A stretch of 64,000 bases of DNA from Sphingomonas sp. Leaf34 (GTDB taxonomy: Bacteria > Pseudomonadota > Alphaproteobacteria > Sphingomonadales > Sphingomonadaceae): assembly GCF_001421805.1 (NCBI RefSeq), contig NZ_LMLC01000001.1, positions 310,001 through 374,000 on the forward strand, written 5' to 3'. Position numbers and translations under genes: made by a program. Positions 38,083 to 47,404 of the stretch are shown one piece after another. Every line of letters starts with the position of its first letter. Position 1 is the first letter of the stretch. The notes below the pieces were generated by a model. That model made no database searches. It was not told the DNA's origin and was given only the letters and a program-made list of their open reading frames with translations.

Positions 38083-39372
38083 TCAATCCAGAATGTGCAT
38101 CCACATTGGCTGACCAACGAGGCTCTGCGACCCGCGCAACTTCTCAAGCGCCTGGGCGATCGAGCGTTCCGGGCTTTCGTGGGTGACGATCGCCACCAGG
38201 ACGCTGCCATCCGAAATCGCACCGCGCTGGATCAGGCTCTCGATCGAGACGCCCGCATCGCGCATCGCTGCGGCGATCTCGGCAAGTACGCCGACCCGGT
38301 CGGCAACCGTGAAGCGCAGATACGCCCTGCCCCGCCGCTCGCCGCTGTCCGCCTGGGGCGCCGCAGAGAGCGAAGCGACCGGCATCGCGAACGGGGGCCC
38401 GAACTCGCCGCGCGCGATGTCGATCAGGTCGGCGACCACCGCGCTCGCGGTCGGGCCATCGCCCGCGCCAGCGCCCTGGAACAGCAACCGGCCGACGAAG
38501 TTGCCCTCGGCCACCACGGCATTCAGCGATCCGGTGACGTGTGCCAGCGGGTGATCCACGGGCACGAGATGCGGATGCACGCGCTGGAACAACCCGTCCG
38601 TCCCGGCTTCCGCCAGCCCGAGCAGCCGCACGCGGTAGCCGAGCGCCGCCGCCTCGGCGATGTCCGCGCCCAGCAGGTGCCGGATGCCGCTGACCGCGAC
38701 GTCGTCGAACGCCGGCTGCGTCCCGAACGCGACCGCCGCCAGGATCGACAGCTTGTGCGCCGCATCGACACCATCGATGTCGAAGCTCGGATCGGATTCG
38801 GCAAACCCCAGCGCCTGCGCCTCGGCGAGCACCTCGGCAAAATCGCGGCCTTCCGATTCCATCTTCGACAGGATGAAATTGCAGGTACCGTTGAGGATGC
38901 CGTAGACGCGCGCGATCTCGTTCGCCGCGGCGCCTTCGCGCAGGCCCTTGATGACCGGGATGCCGCCCGCGACCGCGGCCTCGAACTTCAACGCGACCCC
39001 GGTGGCTTCGGCCGCCTGCGCCAGCTCAAGTCCGTGATGCGCGATCATCGCCTTGTTCGCGGTGACGAAATGGAGTCCTGCCGCCAGCGTGCTGCGTGCC
39101 AGCGTCAGCGCCGGGCCATCCGACCCGCCGATCAGCTCGACCACCACGTCGGCGCCCGGCTGCTTTGCCAGCGCAGTCGTGTCGTCGACCCACGCAAACC
39201 GCGACAGATCGACGCCGCGATCCTTGCCGCGGTCGCGCGCGGAGACCGCGACGATCTCGATCTCGCGCCCGGCCCGCCGTGCGATCAGTTCGCGGTTCGC
39301 ATCCAGCAATCGGATCACACCGCCGCCGACGGTTCCGAGCCCGGCAAGGGCCACACGCAATGGTTCGCTCAT
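38083..39372 (-). CDS. hom: Homoserine dehydrogenase (monofunctional, with ACT domain)
   Basis: Reduces aspartate semialdehyde to homoserine in threonine/methionine synthesis. 429 aa. The NAD(P) motif is VALAGLGTVGGGV; TANKAMIAHHG, GGIPVI and the GILNGTCNFIL and DPSFDIDGVDAAHKL segments are the active-site family marks. The C-terminal ACT domain (about 350-429) suggests feedback control by threonine. The ATG at 39372 is used because the extra 17 upstream residues are not homologous. thrC lies elsewhere in this window. Confidence 0.95.
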   Translation of the reverse strand: MSEPLRVALAGLGTVGGGVIRLLDANRELIARRAGREIEIVAVSARDRGKDRGVDLSRFAWVDDTTALAKQPGADVVVELIGGSDGPALTLARSTLAAGLHFVTANKAMIAHHGLELAQAAEATGVALKFEAAVAGGIPVIKGLREGAAANEIARVYGILNGTCNFILSKMESEGRDFAEVLAEAQALGFAESDPSFDIDGVDAAHKLSILAAVAFGTQPAFDDVAVSGIRHLLGADIAEAAALGYRVRLLGLAEAGTDGLFQRVHPHLVPVDHPLAHVTGSLNAVVAEGNFVGRLLFQGAGAGDGPTASAVVADLIDIARGEFGPPFAMPVASLSAAPQADSGERRGRAYLRFTVADRVGVLAEIAAAMRDAGVSIESLIQRGAISDGSVLVAIVTHESPERSIAQALEKLRGSQSLVGQPMWMHILD

Positions 39373-39463
39373 TTTCGTCCTCCAGTCGCGCGTCCGGTTA
39401 CGTTTCGCGGGCAGTTTGCGCAATCCTGATGACGCAGGAGCGTTACCCCCCTATCTGACCAAC

Positions 39464-42211
39464 ATGTCCGGGCGCTTCGATCACCTCCCCAACCGTCGCA
39501 CGATCATTGATCGCCGCGCCGTCGCCGAAACCATCGCCACCTTGGAAGGCGTGGACGCAACCGCACTTCGTCGCGATGCGACTGCGCTGCTGAAGGCTGC
39601 GTTGGAGAAGGGCCGGATCGAGGTCGAACGTCGGCTGATCGAGCACCCGTCGCGCGGGTTGGAAGCATCGAGCGCGCAGGCCTATCTGATCGACGCGCTG
39701 CTCCGCATCCTGTTCGATTTCACGACGCAGCGACTCTACCCCCTGCCCAACCCGACGATCGGCGAACGCCTGACGCTGATCGCGGTCGGCGGCTATGGCC
39801 GGGCCGAGATGGCGCCGCATTCCGATGTCGATATCGGCTTCCTGACGCCCGGCAAGCAGACGCCCTGGGCCGAGCGCGTGATCGAATCGATGTTGTACGC
39901 GCTATGGGATCTCGGGCTGAAGCTTGGCCAGTCCAGCCGTTCGCTCGACGAGATGGTGCGGCAGGCCAAAGCCGACGTCACCGTCCGTACCGCGCTGCTC
40001 GAGGCACGCTACGTCTGCGGCGATACCGAGCTGTACGAACAAGCCTCGCACCGCTTCAAGACCGAGGTCCAGGCCGACACTGCGCGCACCTTCATCGCCG
40101 ACAAGCTCGCCGAACGCGACGCGCGCCACCGCAAGATGGGCGACACGCGCTACGTCGTCGAGCCCAACGTCAAGGAGGGCAAGGGCGGCCTGCGCGATCT
40201 CCACGCGCTGTTCTGGATCGGCAAGTACATCTACGACGTCCAGCGTGCCGCCGAACTCGTTGGGGTCGGGCTGTTCACCAAGGCCGAATATCGCCTGTTC
40301 CACCGCGCCGACAACTTCTTCCAGGCCGTGCGCTGCCATCTGCACAGCATCACCGGCCGCGCCGAGGATCGCCTCACCTTCGACCTGCAACGCGAGATCG
40401 CCGACCGGATGCGGTTCTCCGATCGCCCCGGCAAGTCGAAGGTCGAGCGGTTCATGCAGTTCTACTTCCTGCAGGCCAAGACCGTCGGCACGCTCAGCGG
40501 CGTCTTCCTCGCGCATCTCGACGAAAAGTTCGCCGCGCGCGGGCGGCGCTTCGGCCTGCCGACGATCCGCCGCTCCCCGCGCAAGCTCAACTGCTTCGTG
40601 CTCGATCGCGGCCGGCTCGCGCTGCCGAGCGACGACTATTTCCAGACCGATCCCGAACGCCTGATCGAGATCTTCCAACTTGCCGACAAGCACGGCGTTG
40701 AGATCCACCCGCTCGCGATGCGCGCCGCCGCGCGGGACGCAAAGCTGGTCGACGACGTCCGCACCAGTCCGACCGCCAATGCGCTGTTCCTCGACGTGCT
40801 GACGTCCCCGCGCGATCCCGAACTCGTGCTGCGCTGGATGAACGAGGCGGGGGTGTTCGGCCGGTTCGTGCCCGATTTCGCGCGCGTCGTCGCGCAGATG
40901 CAGTTCGACATGTATCATCACTACACCGTCGACGAGCACACCATCCGCGCGATCGGCCTGCTCGCGCGCATCGAGAACGGCGTGCTGAAGGAGGACCATC
41001 CGCTCGCAAGCGCGATCTTCGAACAGATCGTGTCGCGTCGCGCGCTGTACGTCGCGGTGCTGTTGCACGACATCGCCAAGGGCCGTGGCGGCGATCATTC
41101 GATCCTGGGGGCGGAGGTCGCACAACGGCTGTGCCCGCGCTTCGGGCTGACGCCTGCGGAAACCGAAACGGTCGCCTGGCTTGTCCGCTGGCACCTGCTG
41201 ATGTCGGCGACCGCGTTCAAGCGCGACCTCAGCGACTTCAAGACGATCCTCGATTTCTGTGACGTCGTGCAGAGCCCGGAGCGGCTGCGGCTGCTGCTCA
41301 CGCTGACGATCGTCGATATCCGCGCGGTCGGTCCGGGCGTGTGGAACGGCTGGAAACGCCAGTTGCTCGGCGATCTGTACGAAGCCGCCGAAGAGGTCCT
41401 CCGGCTGGGCCACAAGCAGAAAGGCCGCGCCGAACGGATCGCCGCCAAGCAGGACCATCTGCGCGACGCGCTCGGCTGGGACGCGGAGTCGTTTGCCACG
41501 CTCGTCCACCGCCTGCCCGAAGCCTATTGGATCGCCGAACCCGAGGACGTGCTCGCGCACAATGCGCGCTTCCTCGCGACCACCTTCGATGCGCAGCTCG
41601 CGATCGACGCGCATGTCTATCCGGGGCGCGGCGCGACGCTGGTGACGATCTACGCGGCGGATCATCCCGGGCTGTTCTACCGTATCGCCGGTGCGATCCA
41701 CGTTGCGGGGGGCAACATCATCGACGCGCGCATCCACACGACGCGCGACGGCATGGCGGTCGACAACTTCCTCGTCCAGGATCCGTTCGGGCGGCCGTTC
41801 GACGAATCCGGCCAGCTGTCGCGCCTTAAGACGGCGATCGAGGATGCGCTGGCCAACCGCGGCAAGCTGGCCGACCGGCTGGTCGCCAAACCCCTGCCCC
41901 GCACGCGCGCGGAGGCGTTCGACATCGTCCCCAACGCGCTCGTCGACAACAAGGCGTCGAACCGGTTCACCGTGGTCGAGGTCAACGCCCGCGACCGGCC
42001 CGCGCTGTTGAACCAGCTCGCCAATGCGCTGTTCCAGTCGAAGGTGACAATCCATTCCGCGCATGTCGCCACCTATGGCGAGCGCGCGGTCGACACGTTC
42101 TACATCACCGACCTGACCGGCGACCGGATCACCCAGCCCGCGCGGTTGAAGACGCTGGAACGGCGGTTGCTCGCGGCGGCGGCGGGCGAGGATATCGACT
42201 TGGCGGCGTGA
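39464..42211 (+). CDS. glnD: [Protein-PII] uridylyltransferase / uridylyl-removing enzyme GlnD
   Basis: Nitrogen sensor that modifies PII. The 915-aa protein has the nucleotidyltransferase motif GGYGRAEMAPHSDVDI (109-124), a GlnE/PII-UTase domain with VKEGKGGLRDLH, an HD domain with LLHDIAKGRGGDH (His at about 535), and two ACT domains (about 725-800 and 835-915) that sense glutamine. The start at 39464 opens the first conserved residues. It is divergent from hom, 91 bases away. Confidence 0.96.
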   Translation: MSGRFDHLPNRRTIIDRRAVAETIATLEGVDATALRRDATALLKAALEKGRIEVERRLIEHPSRGLEASSAQAYLIDALLRILFDFTTQRLYPLPNPTIGERLTLIAVGGYGRAEMAPHSDVDIGFLTPGKQTPWAERVIESMLYALWDLGLKLGQSSRSLDEMVRQAKADVTVRTALLEARYVCGDTELYEQASHRFKTEVQADTARTFIADKLAERDARHRKMGDTRYVVEPNVKEGKGGLRDLHALFWIGKYIYDVQRAAELVGVGLFTKAEYRLFHRADNFFQAVRCHLHSITGRAEDRLTFDLQREIADRMRFSDRPGKSKVERFMQFYFLQAKTVGTLSGVFLAHLDEKFAARGRRFGLPTIRRSPRKLNCFVLDRGRLALPSDDYFQTDPERLIEIFQLADKHGVEIHPLAMRAAARDAKLVDDVRTSPTANALFLDVLTSPRDPELVLRWMNEAGVFGRFVPDFARVVAQMQFDMYHHYTVDEHTIRAIGLLARIENGVLKEDHPLASAIFEQIVSRRALYVAVLLHDIAKGRGGDHSILGAEVAQRLCPRFGLTPAETETVAWLVRWHLLMSATAFKRDLSDFKTILDFCDVVQSPERLRLLLTLTIVDIRAVGPGVWNGWKRQLLGDLYEAAEEVLRLGHKQKGRAERIAAKQDHLRDALGWDAESFATLVHRLPEAYWIAEPEDVLAHNARFLATTFDAQLAIDAHVYPGRGATLVTIYAADHPGLFYRIAGAIHVAGGNIIDARIHTTRDGMAVDNFLVQDPFGRPFDESGQLSRLKTAIEDALANRGKLADRLVAKPLPRTRAEAFDIVPNALVDNKASNRFTVVEVNARDRPALLNQLANALFQSKVTIHSAHVATYGERAVDTFYITDLTGDRITQPARLKTLERRLLAAAAGEDIDLAA

Positions 42212-42221
42212 GCGGGCCCCT

Positions 42222-42299
42222 GTTCTCCCGCGAAAGCGGGAGCCCAGGGTAGCGGGACGCAGCGCTTGCGACCCGGGACTCCTGCGTTCGCAGGAGAAC
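42222..42299. repeat. Intergenic inverted repeat, TTCTCCCGCGAAAGCGGGAG family
   Basis: GTTCTCCCGCGAAAGCGGGAG faces ACTCCTGCGTTCGCAGGAGAAC with a paired core CCCAGG.../...CCCGGG. A related copy is at 63402-63482. Confidence 0.75.
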
Positions 42300-42324
42300 G
42301 GGCGCGCAATTACTCCCACACACG

Positions 42325-42362
42325 AAAAAGCCGGCCCGCAGAGATCTGCGAGCCGGCTTTTC
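42325..42362. terminator. Bidirectional intrinsic terminator between glnD and the TonB receptor
   Basis: AAAAAGCCGGC (42325-42335) pairs with GCCGGCTTTTT (42352-42362), with further inner pairing. It has A-run and T-run ends, so it can stop both the glnD transcript and the convergent receptor transcript. Confidence 0.9.
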
Positions 42363-42378
42363 ACGTGGTACTACGCGA

Positions 42379-45330
42379 TCAGAAGCGCGAGCGCAGCGTC
42401 AGGCCATAGGTGCGCGGCTCGGCGAGGAAGGCCGAGTAGAGCGCGTTGCCGGTGCCGCCATACGCAGCGACGTTGGCCGACGATCCGGCACCCTGGAACG
42501 GCGTGTTGAACGCGACCTGGATGTAGTTCTTGTTGAACACATTCTGTGCCCAGAACTCGAGCGCCCAGATCTGGTCCTTGCCGCGCAGACCGACGCGGGC
42601 GTTGACCACCGCGAAGCCATCCTGCTTCTTCTCCGGGGCCAGATCCGAACCCGTGTTGTAGTCGGACGACAGGCGGCTATCGACATAAAGCAGACCCGAC
42701 AGGCCGTTCGATCCGATATCGGGCGTCCAGGCGAACGACGTGGTCACGACGTGCTTGGGCGCGTTCGACAACTGGCTGCCCGGGAGCAGGAAGAGCGCGC
42801 GGTCGAGCGCCTCACCGGTCGTCGAGCTGCCGACCAGGTTCTTGCGGGCAAACGTGTCGGCATAGGTGTAGCCCGCGGTGAAGGTGACCTGCTTGATCGG
42901 CGACATCGTCGCCTCGAGCTCGACGCCCTGCGAGATCACGCCTGCCTTCTTCGCCCGATCCGGAGCGCAGGTGCCGGTCTGCGCACCGGTGACGGGGTTG
43001 AAGCCGTTATCGCTATCAAGACCGTTGAGGTTGTCCTTACAGCCCTGGACGTTTTGCACGACGAAGATCGAGCCGTTGAACGTGTTAAGCTGGAAGTCGG
43101 TGAATTCCTGGCGGAACGCGGCGACGTTCAAGGTGAACTGGCGCGTGTTGAACTTCGCCCCGATCTCGTAATTGTTCACCTTCTCGGCGTTAAAGCGCAA
43201 ACCTGGCGCATCAGCGTTGCTGCGCGACGAGAGCACGCCGTTGACGCCGCCCAGATCGGACCGGTCGAGATTGTAGCCGCCCGCCTTGTAGCCCTTGGCA
43301 TAGGAGGCATAGGTCAGCAGCTTGGTGAACGGCTTCCACGAGAGGACCGCGGTGCCGGTGAACTCACCGTCGCCAAAGCTGTCGTTCAGGTTCAACCCGT
43401 TCAGCGCCGTGCTCGAATTGCCCGTGCAGGTCAGCGTCACGATGCCCTGTGCGAACGCCGTCGCGCCGCTCTGCGTCTGCGTCAACGGTGCCAGTGCAGC
43501 CTGCTGGATCGGGCAGACACTGTTGTTATTGTTGAACGCAGCGTTGAACTTCTTGGTTTCGTGCGTGTAGCGAAGGCCGCCGGTCAGCGACAATGTGTCG
43601 GTCAGGTGCAGAATGTTGTGCGTGAAGAACGCGTAGTTTTCGCTCTTCTGCCGGTAGATCGAGCCCGAATCGCCGACGTTGTTCACGCCGCCGCCTAGCC
43701 CCGCGCCGCCAGTCAGACGATCAAGAGCTGCGGTAATAAGGCCCCCTGCGGAATTCGGTCCGCCAAAGGCACCGGATACGGTTTGACGCGCAGTAGCACC
43801 CGTCGGCAGTATGACTGTGCTATTCAGACAACCTGCCGAATTCTGGCCGAGTGCGGCAAGCGCGGGACTGACGTTCGCGACGAGGCGGCACGCGGCGAAC
43901 TGGCCGTATTGCGAACCGAACTTCGCGTTGTCGACGAGCTTCAACGTCTCCTTCGAATAGAAGCCACCGACGAGCCAATCGAGCTTGTCGTTGAACAGGG
44001 AGCCCTGAAGCCGCGCTTCCTGCGTGAAGGTATGGAACTGACGATAGGCGTTGCCGTCGTCGGCACGGTTTGTCAGATCGACATTGGTATAGTCGATGTC
44101 GCTGACATTGCCCGACTTATACTCGCGGTATGCGGTGATCGAGGTGAAGGTCGCGCCGCCCAGATCCCAGTCGGCCTGCACCGAACCGCCATAATCCTTG
44201 GTCGTGTTGCGATAGGTCTGGCCCGGCGTCACCGCGACCTGGCGGCTGAACGGATCAGCCTTGTTACCCGCGAGCGGGAACACCGCACCCTGGCGACGCA
44301 GGATATCGACGATGCGGTTGCTCGCATTGTTCGTCACCGCGCCATCGGTGTTCACGGTGCCAAAGAATGGCGCGACGCCGGCGGCATTGGCAGTTGGATC
44401 GGTCGTCTCGACTTGGCTGTAATAGACCGCGCCGCAGCAGCTTTCCTTGCGATGCGAATAGTCGCCGATCACGCGGAAGCTTAGCTGGGAGGTCGGATTG
44501 AACAGCAGCTGGCCGCGAACGAAATAGCGATCGCGGTCGTTGATCCGGCTTTCGGAGCCATTGGCGGCGGTCACGTTCTTGTAGAAGCCGTCGCGCTTCA
44601 CAAAGACGCCGTCGACGCGGAAGGCGAGCTTCTCGGCGATCAGCGGCCCGGTGATGCCGGCTGCGATGCGCTTCTGATCGTAATTGCCATAGGTCGCCTC
44701 GGCGTTGCCATGCCAGTCAAACTCGGGCGAGCGCGTGATGATGTTGATGAGACCTGCCGACGCGTTGCGACCGAACAGCGTACCCTGCGGCCCGCGCAGG
44801 ACCTCGACCCGGTCGATCTCGCCGAGCTCGTTGAGGCCGACGCCGGTGCGGCTGCGATAGACACCGTCGATAAAGACCGCGACTGAGCTTTCGAGACCGG
44901 GATTGTCGCCAACCGTACCGATACCGCGAATACGCGCCGACGCGTTCGATTCGTTGCCCGTCGACGAGATCAGCAGCGACGGTGCGAGCTGGTTGAGCGA
45001 GCGAATGTCGCTGCCGCCGGAATTCTGCAGCGCGGCCTGGCCCACCGCGGACACCGCGATGGGTACGTTCGACAGACGCTCCGAGCGTCGGGTCGCGGTG
45101 ATGACGATGTCGCTCGAGTTGCCGGTTTCGGCGACCGCACTGGCGGCACTGGCAGCGCGCGTCGTATCTGCATCGGTCGCTGCGTTGGTCTGGCCGTCGA
45201 CCGATGCATTCGCCGTTCCCTGCGACGGTGTGCTCTGCGCCTCGACGGTCGAGGTCGCCTGCTGCGCAAAGACCGGCGTCACGAGTGCCGTGGTTGCTGC
45301 GGCGGACAACAGATATGCGATCATGCGCAT
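42379..45330 (-). CDS. TonB-dependent outer-membrane receptor
   Basis: 983 aa. A signal peptide (MIAYLLSAAATTALVTPVFAQ) precedes an Ala/Thr-rich stretch and the TonB-box-like SDIVITATRRSERLSNVPIA. The plug domain has VFIDGVYRSRTGVGLNELGEIDRVEVLRGPQGTLFGRNASAG in parts, and the C-terminus ends in an aromatic residue (YGLTLRSRF) as outer-membrane barrels do. AGGAGAG seven bases before the ATG at 45330 fixes the start. The ligand is unknown: siderophore, plant polymer or sugar are all possible in sphingomonads. It has a 430-base upstream region. Confidence 0.93.
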   Translation of the reverse strand: MRMIAYLLSAAATTALVTPVFAQQATSTVEAQSTPSQGTANASVDGQTNAATDADTTRAASAASAVAETGNSSDIVITATRRSERLSNVPIAVSAVGQAALQNSGGSDIRSLNQLAPSLLISSTGNESNASARIRGIGTVGDNPGLESSVAVFIDGVYRSRTGVGLNELGEIDRVEVLRGPQGTLFGRNASAGLINIITRSPEFDWHGNAEATYGNYDQKRIAAGITGPLIAEKLAFRVDGVFVKRDGFYKNVTAANGSESRINDRDRYFVRGQLLFNPTSQLSFRVIGDYSHRKESCCGAVYYSQVETTDPTANAAGVAPFFGTVNTDGAVTNNASNRIVDILRRQGAVFPLAGNKADPFSRQVAVTPGQTYRNTTKDYGGSVQADWDLGGATFTSITAYREYKSGNVSDIDYTNVDLTNRADDGNAYRQFHTFTQEARLQGSLFNDKLDWLVGGFYSKETLKLVDNAKFGSQYGQFAACRLVANVSPALAALGQNSAGCLNSTVILPTGATARQTVSGAFGGPNSAGGLITAALDRLTGGAGLGGGVNNVGDSGSIYRQKSENYAFFTHNILHLTDTLSLTGGLRYTHETKKFNAAFNNNNSVCPIQQAALAPLTQTQSGATAFAQGIVTLTCTGNSSTALNGLNLNDSFGDGEFTGTAVLSWKPFTKLLTYASYAKGYKAGGYNLDRSDLGGVNGVLSSRSNADAPGLRFNAEKVNNYEIGAKFNTRQFTLNVAAFRQEFTDFQLNTFNGSIFVVQNVQGCKDNLNGLDSDNGFNPVTGAQTGTCAPDRAKKAGVISQGVELEATMSPIKQVTFTAGYTYADTFARKNLVGSSTTGEALDRALFLLPGSQLSNAPKHVVTTSFAWTPDIGSNGLSGLLYVDSRLSSDYNTGSDLAPEKKQDGFAVVNARVGLRGKDQIWALEFWAQNVFNKNYIQVAFNTPFQGAGSSANVAAYGGTGNALYSAFLAEPRTYGLTLRSRF

Positions 45331-45765
45331 CGGCGTTCTCTCCTGAGTGTTCGAACTTTTCGAACTTATGGTTTGGACGTTAGGTAGAGGCCTTCTGTTG
45401 TTGGCGTCTAGCGATTTCCGCATACGGAAACCGATTTTTGAACATTGTGTCTCAAAACCGCCACACAGTGGCAGCCAGCAAACCCTATTTTCAAATCACA
45501 ACTGATGTGACGTGATTGTACCGGGCTCTTGCGGCTCTGGAAGCGCCCCGCGAAGACCTACGATCGTAGCAATATGACGAATTTGGACAGGTCGGTCCCA
45601 CTGCGCGCAGGCGCCTCCCAAGGCATTCGTGCGCTACAGGGGCCGCAGAGCACGCCCATAGACCTCATACGGGTGCCACGCTTACATGACACAGCACTAG
45701 GCGCCCCCCAAGACGTGGAGGGCGTCAGGCATGATCAAACTATGTTAGGGCGGCGAGCCGCCGGG
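45331..45765. other. Intergenic region upstream of the TonB receptor, no gene seen
   Basis: About 435 bases. On the minus strand it holds two close TTCGAA sites (45350-45355, 45359-45364) and a palindrome (45415-45430). The distal half has no frame with family features and no tRNA-like fold. It is probably the control region of the receptor gene. Confidence 0.6.
45415..45430 (-). promoter_or_regulatory. Candidate operator palindrome upstream of the TonB receptor
   Basis: TTTCCG (45415-45420) and CGGAAA (45425-45430) flank CATA; the symmetry extends one base on each side with changes. It lies about 85 bases before the receptor ATG. A regulator cannot be named. Confidence 0.35.
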
Positions 45766-46086
45766 TTACGCCTGCGCGAAGACCTTCGTGCCGACGATCC
45801 CGACGACGGTGAGCGCCATAAAACAGGCCTGGATACCACTGACCTTGTCGCCGAACAGCAGCACGCCGCCGATGATGACACCGATCGCGCCGGCCCCCGT
45901 CCAGATCGCATAAGCGGTGCCCGCCGGTAGGCCGCGCATAGCCAACGCGAGCAGGCCCATGTTGACGAAGCTGAGGACGATCGGGACGCTCGACGCCTGC
46001 CACGTGGCGATGGTGGCCGCCCATTTCAGGCTGAGCGCCCAACAGATTTCGGTGACGACGGCGACCGCGAGGATGAGCCAGGACAT
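45766..46086 (-). CDS. gdx: Small multidrug resistance family exporter, SugE/Gdx type (guanidinium)
   Basis: 106-aa four-helix dimeric exporter. The essential Glu is in VTEICWALSLKWA (Glu13). The GLPAGTAYAIWTGAGAIGVIIGGVLLFGDKVSG segment in parts matches SugE/Gdx rather than EmrE. Members of that branch exchange guanidinium for protons. The ATG follows a GGAG that lies in a hairpin. It is monocistronic, with a stop 300 bases from the receptor start region. Confidence 0.88.
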   Translation of the reverse strand: MSWLILAVAVVTEICWALSLKWAATIATWQASSVPIVLSFVNMGLLALAMRGLPAGTAYAIWTGAGAIGVIIGGVLLFGDKVSGIQACFMALTVVGIVGTKVFAQA

Positions 46087-46093
46087 GATTCTT

Positions 46094-46115
46094 CTCCAAC
46101 GGGCTCAAATTGGAG
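46094..46115 (-). promoter_or_regulatory. Ribosome-binding-site hairpin upstream of gdx
   Basis: Read on the minus strand, CTCCAA pairs with TTGGAG around a ten-base loop. The GGAG is seven bases before the gdx ATG. I looked for ykkC-type (guanidine) riboswitch motifs in the short leader and did not find a full match, so this is an unassigned leader structure. Confidence 0.4.
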
Positions 46116-46180
46116 ACTCGGCCGCCGGAAACCCGGGAAGAGACGGCCGTCGAAAATGTTAGCGCGGGAGGGACACGTGC

Positions 46181-46238
46181 CCTCACCTTCCCACTGCTTC
46201 GCAGCGGGCCCCTTCCTCTCCCCCGAGGGGAGAGGAGA
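46181..46238. repeat. Intergenic inverted repeat, CTCTCCCC/GGGGAGAG family
   Basis: CCCTCACCTTCCCACTGCTTC with GCAGCGGG, then CCTCTCCCCCGAGGGGAGAGG. It lies just after the atpF stop and is related to the elements at 3621 and 8985. Confidence 0.65.
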
Positions 46239-46242
46239 AGAC

Positions 46243-46860
46243 TTAGTTCAGGCGACCGAGCCCCGAGATCGAGCGGTCGACCATCAACCGGTCGGCGGCG
46301 GCGTCGTGATGCTCCGCGATCAGGATACCGGCAGCCTTGGCCGCAGCATCGGCGGCGCGGGCGCGGACTTCGGCGATCGCGGCGCGTTCGGCGGCCGCGA
46401 TCTTGTCCTCGGCCATCTTGGCACGACGCACCATCAGGTCCTCGGCGCCCGCCTTGGCCTTGGCGATGATCGCCGCGGCCTCGTGATGCGCATGAGCCTT
46501 CATGGCTTCGGCTTCGGCGTGCGCGGTCTTCGCCTTGGCCTCGTACTCGGTGCGGATCGCCTCGGCTTCGGCGCGGAGCGCCTTGGCTTCGTCGAGCTGC
46601 GTGCGAATGCCAGCAATGCGCGTATCGAGCATCTTGCCGATCATCCCTGGAACCTTCTTCCAGATCATCAGCAGGATCACGACGATCATCGCAACCGCAA
46701 CCCAGCCGGTCGAGGTCAGGCCAAGCGCGGTCGGATCGGCGACATGCTCGACGCCACCGGGCGCGGTCGTGTGGCCCTTTATACCCTGGTTGTCGATCGC
46801 ACCTTCGGGCGCCATGCCCTCTTCATGGATGACCTTTGCGGCCGAATCGGGATTAGCCAT
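46243..46860 (-). CDS. atpF: ATP synthase F0 subunit b
   Basis: Stator stalk subunit, 205 aa. One N-terminal membrane helix (GWVAVAMIVVILLMIWKKVPGMI in parts, about 50-70) and a long Ala/Lys/Glu coiled coil reaching F1. It overlaps the b' gene by eight bases. A roughly 45-residue N-terminal extension rich in Gly/Pro precedes the helix, as in many sphingomonad b subunits. F1 genes are not in the window. Confidence 0.93.
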   Translation of the reverse strand: MANPDSAAKVIHEEGMAPEGAIDNQGIKGHTTAPGGVEHVADPTALGLTSTGWVAVAMIVVILLMIWKKVPGMIGKMLDTRIAGIRTQLDEAKALRAEAEAIRTEYEAKAKTAHAEAEAMKAHAHHEAAAIIAKAKAGAEDLMVRRAKMAEDKIAAAERAAIAEVRARAADAAAKAAGILIAEHHDAAADRLMVDRSISGLGRLN

Positions 46861-47347
46861 GCGCCGTCGTCCTGCGTACCGCGTCGCTCGCCGCATCCAG
46901 GCTGACCTGGAGGCCGGCGACCTTTGCGGCCAATTGCTGTGCTGCTTCGGCGGCGACGCCCTGAAGGTTCGAGAGTGCCTCGGCCTTCGCGTTCGCGACC
47001 GCCAGATCGTGGTGCCCCAGACGCTCGGCGAGATCGGCGTCGGCAGCATGGACCTGCTGCTCGAACGCCAACGCCGCCCGCTTCGCAGCGGCGGCCGTCT
47101 CGGCCTGCGCCGCGGTACGTGCCGCGTCCATTTCTGCCTGCCAGTTCGCCTGGACCGTATCGGCCTGCGCACGGGCAGCGACTGCCGCCGCCAGATCGCC
47201 GGCGATCCGGCCTTCGCGCGAGTCCACGTTGGACACGATCTTTGGCACCATTCCCTTACCGATCCCGAAATACAGGATACCGAAAGTGAGCAGCAGCCAA
47301 AAGATCTGCGAGGCGTAGGTAGCGGCTATCTGGGCAATCTGGGGCAT
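46853..47347 (-). CDS. atpF': ATP synthase F0 subunit b'
   Basis: 164 aa, the second stator subunit found in alphaproteobacteria and cyanobacteria. The membrane helix (IFWLLLTFGILYFGIGKGMVP in parts) is followed by the amphipathic Ala-rich stalk. The ATG at 47347 is used because homologous residues begin at MPQIAQIA. It overlaps atpF. Confidence 0.93.
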   Translation of the reverse strand: MPQIAQIAATYASQIFWLLLTFGILYFGIGKGMVPKIVSNVDSREGRIAGDLAAAVAARAQADTVQANWQAEMDAARTAAQAETAAAAKRAALAFEQQVHAADADLAERLGHHDLAVANAKAEALSNLQGVAAEAAQQLAAKVAGLQVSLDAASDAVRRTTAHG

Positions 47348-47404
47348 TGGTGTGTCCTGCGTTAATCCGGCCGGGCGCGGTTGCCCGGCCAAATCACCGA
47401 GTGG

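Noticed and set aside
45346..45365. Possible SOS (LexA) box made of GTTC repeats upstream of the TonB receptor
   Set aside because: The two GTTC units are five bases apart; the alphaproteobacterial box needs seven (GTTC-N7-GTTC).
46087..46200. Guanidine-I (ykkC) riboswitch upstream of gdx
   Set aside because: A GGGTTTCCGG string recalls part of the motif, but the second conserved half is absent and the leader is too short.
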